Shown here: positions 42,440-46,396 of the stretch, one piece after another
How positions within the stretch are numbered: position 1 is the stretch's first letter
How the letters are laid out: each line of letters opens with the position of its first letter
Origin: Pseudomonadota bacterium
GTDB lineage: Bacteria > Pseudomonadota > Gammaproteobacteria > Burkholderiales > Burkholderiaceae_F
Reading direction: 5' to 3'
Assembly: GCA_029778535.1 (NCBI GenBank)
Contig: JAKOQB010000158.1
Span: 1 to 46,396 of the forward strand
Length of the DNA: 46,396 bases
Position numbers and translations under genes: made by a program
Notes under the pieces: model-generated
Told to the model about the DNA's origin: nothing
Database searches by the model: none
What the model saw: only the letters and a program-made list of their open reading frames with translations

Positions 42440-43507
42440 ATGAGAATGTCAAAGATCGCCGCGCTGTTGTCCACCCTGTTCGCCGTCGGCATCGCGCACG
42501 CGCAGGCGCCGGCGCAGCCCGCCACGGCGCGCTTCGCGGCGCCGGAAGAGGCGCAGCCGGTGCCGGGCGCGCGCCCGCTCGACCTCAAGGCGATCGACGC
42601 GCTGCGCGGCGATGGACTGTTCTACTTCTCCGGCACGCGCATGGTGAACCTGCGCGCCGCCGATCGGCCGCAGGGAGATCGCTATCCGGTGACGGAAACG
42701 ACCAGCGATCTGGGCATTGGCGCGTTCAATCCCAACATCGACGTGCAGAACTTCGTGCGCGACGGCGAGCGGCGCGCGATCGGGCATCCGAGCTTCGCGG
42801 TGCCGGCCGCGGATGGGACCGTGCAGCTGATCTACAACGCTGCGCACCCGCTGCGGCTCGCGGTGTCGGTCAAGGGCTACGACGTGTCCGGTCTGAAGGT
42901 GGCCGACTTCCTGCGCACGGCGGAGAACTACACGCGGCCCGAAGCCGCGAAGACCAACGGCGCGCGCTTTCCGGCCGGTTCGGTCGCTTACCTCGCCAGC
43001 GCGCGCTTCGTCGATGACGTGCTGATGCTGCCGCGGCGTGAATCGTTCACCGGCGCGGCCAATGTGAAGCAGATGGTCGCCAACTTTTCCAAGGACACGC
43101 CGTTCTGCCTCGCGTACGAGGACCGCGACGGCGCCACGCCATACGCGCTGCATTTCCGCGGCACCGGCACCAAGGGCAAGACGGAGTTATACCGCGCGAA
43201 GTCCGGAACGATGTTCTGCGCACGCGCGTCCGAGCAGCCGGTCGCCGAAGGAACCTGGGAAGAACGAACCGTCGGCGGCACGCGCGCGATCGTGCTGTCG
43301 TTCGGCGCCAATGTCGATCCGCTCGACACCGGCGTGACGCCTGCCGAGCGCGAGGCCGCGCTGATCGCGTTCATCGAGCCCACCAAGGGCGCACCGGGCG
43401 TGCGTCCCGGCAAGCTGTATCGCGCGGGGGTCCGGCTCGTTGACTTCCAGTATCGCTTCAACAGCACGGCGGCGACCGCGATCCAGACCGCGCTCGGCGC
43501 ACCGTAA
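42440..43507 (+). CDS. Secreted protein of unknown function
   Basis: 355 aa with a signal peptide (MRMSKIAALLSTLFAVGIAHA-Q). The mature part is a mixed alpha/beta protein with no motif I recognise. It has only two cysteines (in FCLAYE and MFCARA), which could pair. Notable stretches are LFYFSGTRMVNLRAADRPQ, KGYDVSGLKVADFL and LYRAGVRLVDFQYRF. ATG 42440 has ggag 10 bp upstream. The gene is monocistronic, divergent from ubiG and ended by a strong bidirectional terminator. Confidence 0.75.
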   Translation: MRMSKIAALLSTLFAVGIAHAQAPAQPATARFAAPEEAQPVPGARPLDLKAIDALRGDGLFYFSGTRMVNLRAADRPQGDRYPVTETTSDLGIGAFNPNIDVQNFVRDGERRAIGHPSFAVPAADGTVQLIYNAAHPLRLAVSVKGYDVSGLKVADFLRTAENYTRPEAAKTNGARFPAGSVAYLASARFVDDVLMLPRRESFTGAANVKQMVANFSKDTPFCLAYEDRDGATPYALHFRGTGTKGKTELYRAKSGTMFCARASEQPVAEGTWEERTVGGTRAIVLSFGANVDPLDTGVTPAEREAALIAFIEPTKGAPGVRPGKLYRAGVRLVDFQYRFNSTAATAIQTALGAP

Positions 43508-43530
43508 GCGAAACGGAACTCGCGCACGAA

Positions 43531-43558
43531 AAAAAGCCCCGCCTGAGCGGGGCTTTTT
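43531..43558. terminator. Bidirectional intrinsic terminator
   Basis: aaaaagccccgc-ctga-gcggggcttttt is a perfect 12-bp inverted repeat with a GC-rich core, an A-tract on the left and a T-tract on the right. It lies between the convergent ends of the unknown secreted protein gene and the OmpA-family gene and should terminate both. Confidence 0.95.
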
Positions 43559-43576
43559 GTTGCGCGGGGATTCGCC

Positions 43577-44299
43577 TCAGCGGCGGATCGTTCGCGTTCC
43601 GACGACCTCGATTTCCACGCGGCGGTTCTTGGCGCGGCCGGCGTCGGTCTTGTTGTCGGCGACCGGCTGTCGCTTGCCCTTGCCTTCCGTGTAGATGCGG
43701 TTGGCCTCGATGCCTTTCTTGACAAGGTACGACTTCACCGCCTCGGCGCGGCGCAGTGACAGCTTGTCGTTGTAGGCGTCGCTGCCGATTGCGTCGGTGT
43801 GGCCGACGGCGACGATGACTTCGAGGTTTACGCCCGCCAGTTTCGACACCAGATCGTCGAGCTTGGCGGTGGCTTCCGGCTTCAGCACGGCCTTGTTGAA
43901 GTCAAACAGCGCATCGGCCGCGAAGGTCACCTTTTCGCTGGTCGGCGCCGGCGGGGGCGGCGGAGGCGGCGGCGGAGGCGGCGCAGGCGGAGCAGCCGGC
44001 GGCGGGGGCGGGGGCGGGGGAGGCGGGGGAGGTGGCTCGCAGACGTCCTTGGGCAGAGCAGCCTTGTCGCACGCACAGCCGGCGCCTTTCGGCCCACCTT
44101 GCGAGGCGAGCTGGGTCGACCACCACGGAGTGCGCCAGCACAGTCCGAACGGCTCGGCCACCACGTTGCCGCGGCTGTCGATCACATACGCCGGAGTATT
44201 CGGTCTTCCGTCGACGTCCTTGCCTTGGGCAAGGGCGGCGCCGGACACGGTCACCATCGCTGTTGCGACGAGGTAACCGAGTTTCACGGTCTTCTTCAT
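43577..44299 (-). CDS. ompA: OmpA-family outer membrane protein with polyproline linker
   Basis: 240 aa with a signal peptide (MKKTVKLGYLVATAMVTVSGAALA), a short N-terminal region with four cysteines, a proline-rich linker (residues ~89-119, two runs of 11-13 prolines) and a C-terminal OmpA domain that binds peptidoglycan (FDFNKAVLKPEA, GHTDAIGSDAYNDKLSLRRAEAV, NRRVEIEV). It lacks the eight-stranded OmpA barrel, so it is more like a linker protein. Shine-Dalgarno aggag precedes the ATG. In related genomes an ompA gene of this type sits next to gyrA and ubiG. Confidence 0.93.
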   Translation of the reverse strand: MKKTVKLGYLVATAMVTVSGAALAQGKDVDGRPNTPAYVIDSRGNVVAEPFGLCWRTPWWSTQLASQGGPKGAGCACDKAALPKDVCEPPPPPPPPPPPPPAAPPAPPPPPPPPPPPAPTSEKVTFAADALFDFNKAVLKPEATAKLDDLVSKLAGVNLEVIVAVGHTDAIGSDAYNDKLSLRRAEAVKSYLVKKGIEANRIYTEGKGKRQPVADNKTDAGRAKNRRVEIEVVGTRTIRR

Positions 44300-44420
44300 G
44301 ATTCTCCTCACACGTGTACGCAGAATTCCTGCACCGGTTCGCGCGCAATCCAGGCCTTGGAACAGCGTCCGCCGCCCGACACATGCGCCGCAACGTTGTA
44401 GCTGATTGCGGGGCCGCCGG

Positions 44421-45752
44421 TTACTTCAAATGCTGCCGGGCCCTATTCTGCCACGCGGCAATTGGCGCCAAGACCGGCCCGGAAAGCGCGTCTCCTGCAT
44501 GCGTGACCACTTGTCGCGCGCGCACAACATGGCGACCCGCGACCCACACATCGCTGACCGACGCGCGATCGCTCGAGTAAACGAGATGTGATACCGGCTC
44601 GAAGCAGGGGCTCTCCTCGGGCGCGCTCAGATCGAACGCGGCCAGATCCGCCTGCTTGCCGACTTCGATCGAACCGACTGCGGGCTCGATTCCAAGCGCG
44701 CGCGCGCCACCGAGCGTCGCGCATTCGAGGGCTTGCGCCGCCGGCATTACCGCTGCGTCCTGCGCCGCGCCCTTGGCGAGCAGCGCCGCAAGCCGTGTTT
44801 CGCCGAGCAAATCGAGCCGGTTGTTGCTCGCGGCGCCGTCGGTGCCGATCGCGACGTTGATGCCCGCGTCCAGCAACGCCGCCACTTGCGCGATGCCGCT
44901 GGCGAGCTTCAGGTTCGATGCGGGGCAGTGCGCGACCGATGCGCCGCGCTCGGCGAGCAAGTCGACCTCGGCACGGTTCAGATGCACCGCATGCACCGCG
45001 ATCAGCCGCTCGGTCGCGAGCCCCAGCCGGTCGAGCCGCGCCAGCGGGCGCACGCCGTGCTGCGCGAGCGATCCGTCGATCTCGTGCTGCGTCTCGTGCA
45101 CGTGCATGTGCACCGGCAGGTCGAGTTCCTCCGCCAGCATCGCGATGCGCGCGAGCGTGGCGTCGGACACCGTGTACGGCGCGTGCGGCGCCAGCGTGAA
45201 AGTGATCAGCGGGTCGTCGCGCAGCGCGTCGCGCGTGGCCAGCCCCTTGCGCAGGTAATCCTCGGCGTCGGCTGCGTACGCGCTCGGAAATTCGATCGCG
45301 ATGATGCCGACCACGCCGCGCATGCCCGCATCGCGCAACGCCCGTGCGCAGGCATCGGGAAAGAAGTACATGTCGGAGCAGCAGGTCACGCCGGAGCGCA
45401 GCATCTCCACCGCCGCCAGCCGCGTGCCGTCGTAGACGAATTCCTCCGACACCAGCGCCTTTTCCAGCGGCCAGATGCGCTCGTTGAGCCAGCGCATCAG
45501 CGGCAGATCGTCGCCGACGCCCCGCAGCAGCGCCATAGCCGCGTGCGTGTGCGCGTTGACCAGCCCGGGGGTGACGATGTGGTTCGCCAGCTCGACCCGC
45601 TGCGCCGGCTGATACCGTCGCCGCGCCTCGTCGCTCGGCAGCAGCGCGACGATGCGGCCCTGGTCCACCGCGATCGCATGGTTTTCGAGCGCGCCTGCCG
45701 GGCGCACCGGCACCGCCCAGCGGCATTCGATCAGCGTCTCGACGGGTGTCAT
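44421..45752 (-). CDS. mtaD: Amidohydrolase: 5-methylthioadenosine/S-adenosylhomocysteine deaminase type
   Basis: 443-aa TRZ/ATZ-family metal-dependent amidohydrolase. Metal and catalytic motifs: [13 protein letters not shown] (HxH), [17 protein letters not shown], the histidine in AVHAVHLN, and [10 protein letters not shown] (Asp). The long C-terminal beta region returns to complete the composite domain ([19 protein letters not shown], here [15 protein letters not shown]). The likely reaction is deamination of methylthioadenosine or S-adenosylhomocysteine in methyl-cycle salvage; precise substrate uncertain. Start ATG at 45752. Divergent from gyrA. Confidence 0.88.
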   Translation of the reverse strand: MTPVETLIECRWAVPVRPAGALENHAIAVDQGRIVALLPSDEARRRYQPAQRVELANHIVTPGLVNAHTHAAMALLRGVGDDLPLMRWLNERIWPLEKALVSEEFVYDGTRLAAVEMLRSGVTCCSDMYFFPDACARALRDAGMRGVVGIIAIEFPSAYAADAEDYLRKGLATRDALRDDPLITFTLAPHAPYTVSDATLARIAMLAEELDLPVHMHVHETQHEIDGSLAQHGVRPLARLDRLGLATERLIAVHAVHLNRAEVDLLAERGASVAHCPASNLKLASGIAQVAALLDAGINVAIGTDGAASNNRLDLLGETRLAALLAKGAAQDAAVMPAAQALECATLGGARALGIEPAVGSIEVGKQADLAAFDLSAPEESPCFEPVSHLVYSSDRASVSDVWVAGRHVVRARQVVTHAGDALSGPVLAPIAAWQNRARQHLK

Positions 45753-45938
45753 CGTGCGGTCGGTTCGAGGGTCGCGGCGAACTGGCGCGCAGTGTGCCAT
45801 GCGGCCGGAGTCCGTGGTCCGCGCTGATAGACTTCCCGCTTCGAATTCACGCAGAGAATGCGGGCCGGCGGAGCCTTCCGCCGCCCGCCTTCGGACCGCG
45901 CCGCCGGGCCCGTGCAGCGCGGCCCAATGCCCCCGCCG

Positions 45939-46396
45939 ATGGAACAATTCGCCAAGGAAACGCTGCCGGTCTCGCTCGAAGAGGAGATGCGGCGCTCCTA
46001 TCTCGATTACGCGATGAGCGTGATCGTCGGCCGTGCGCTGCCCGACGTGCGCGACGGCCTGAAGCCCGTGCATCGCCGCGTGCTGTACGCGATGCAGGAG
46101 GCAAACAACGTATGGAACCGGCCGCACGTGAAGTGCGCGCGCATCGTCGGCGACGTGATGGGCAAGTTCCATCCGCACGGCGACGCGGCGATCTACGACG
46201 CGCTGGTCAGAATGGCGCAGGAGTTCTCGCTGCGCTACACGCTGATCGACGGCCAGGGCAACTTCGGCTCGGTCGACGGCGACAACCCGGCGGCGATGCG
46301 CTACACCGAGTGCCGGCTGGAGAAGATCTCCGCGCTGCTGCTGGCGGACATCGACAAGGAGACGGTCGACTTCCAGCCCAACTACGACGGCAAGGA
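45939..46396 (+). CDS. gyrA: DNA gyrase subunit A (partial, N-terminal ~152 codons)
   Basis: The start [20 protein letters not shown] matches betaproteobacterial GyrA; an in-frame ATG 4 codons upstream (45927) is an alternative. Present are [28 protein letters not shown], the quinolone-resistance-determining segment [19 protein letters not shown] and [13 protein letters not shown]. The catalytic tyrosine should be in the second-to-last visible region (AMRYTECRL). At the position of E. coli Ser83 this protein has Ala (GDAAIYD). The gene continues beyond the window. Confidence 0.97.
   Translation, partial: MEQFAKETLPVSLEEEMRRSYLDYAMSVIVGRALPDVRDGLKPVHRRVLYAMQEANNVWNRPHVKCARIVGDVMGKFHPHGDAAIYDALVRMAQEFSLRYTLIDGQGNFGSVDGDNPAAMRYTECRLEKISALLLADIDKETVDFQPNYDGK

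Overview
This 46.4-kb window comes from a high-GC betaproteobacterium, most likely in or near Burkholderiales. The signs are a one-piece tmRNA with the tag ANDERFALAA, the ompA / ubiG-gph / gyrA neighbourhood, a narXL / narK-narK-narG respiratory nitrate locus, and very high GC at third codon positions. Most genes are chromosomal housekeeping or regulatory genes. No insertion sequence, integrase, CRISPR array, rRNA or tRNA gene was seen. Both ends are cut: narG lacks its C-terminus at the left edge, and gyrA lacks all but its first ~152 codons at the right edge.

Layout. (1) 1-8940, respiratory nitrate: narG, a 550-aa NarK-type transporter and a 430-aa NarK run leftward, divergent from narX-narL. 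The shared control region carries an FNR-type box and a 7-2-7 NarL-type site. (2) 9010-10328: an AAA+ ATPase behind a CIRCE-like inverted repeat and followed by an 18-unit heptamer array. (3) 10327-17120, leftward: S33-family peptidase, ABC ATPase, two tandem 20-codon mini-ORFs, ABC-2/NatB-like permease, Ser/Thr kinase, a paralogous pseudokinase and a small lipoprotein, most joined by 4-base start/stop overlaps. (4) 17180-19669: EamA exporter, quinone oxidoreductase, and a convergent SCP2-like periplasmic protein. (5) 19800-27282: a 990-aa SARP/BTAD-NTPase-TPR regulator divergent from a small protein, a secreted FG-GAP-like protein and an RCC1/Ig-like lipoprotein; an 11-bp-spaced direct repeat just upstream of this operon resembles a SARP operator. 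(6) 27297-35228: ICMT-like methyltransferase, pepN, a receiver protein with a degenerate Hpt domain, and a seven-PAS hybrid kinase. (7) 35348-37282: ssrA, a broken class III cyclase gene, and a phosphodiesterase with an altered metal-ligand motif. (8) 37371-46396: DUF748 protein, gph, ubiG, an unknown secreted protein, an OmpA-family protein, an adenosine-type deaminase, and gyrA.

The strongest candidates for undescribed biology are the SARP-controlled secreted-protein operon (region 5) and the peptidase/ABC/kinase-pseudokinase operon with its duplicated coupling mini-ORFs (region 3). The signalling genes in region 7 look like decaying cAMP-turnover genes.
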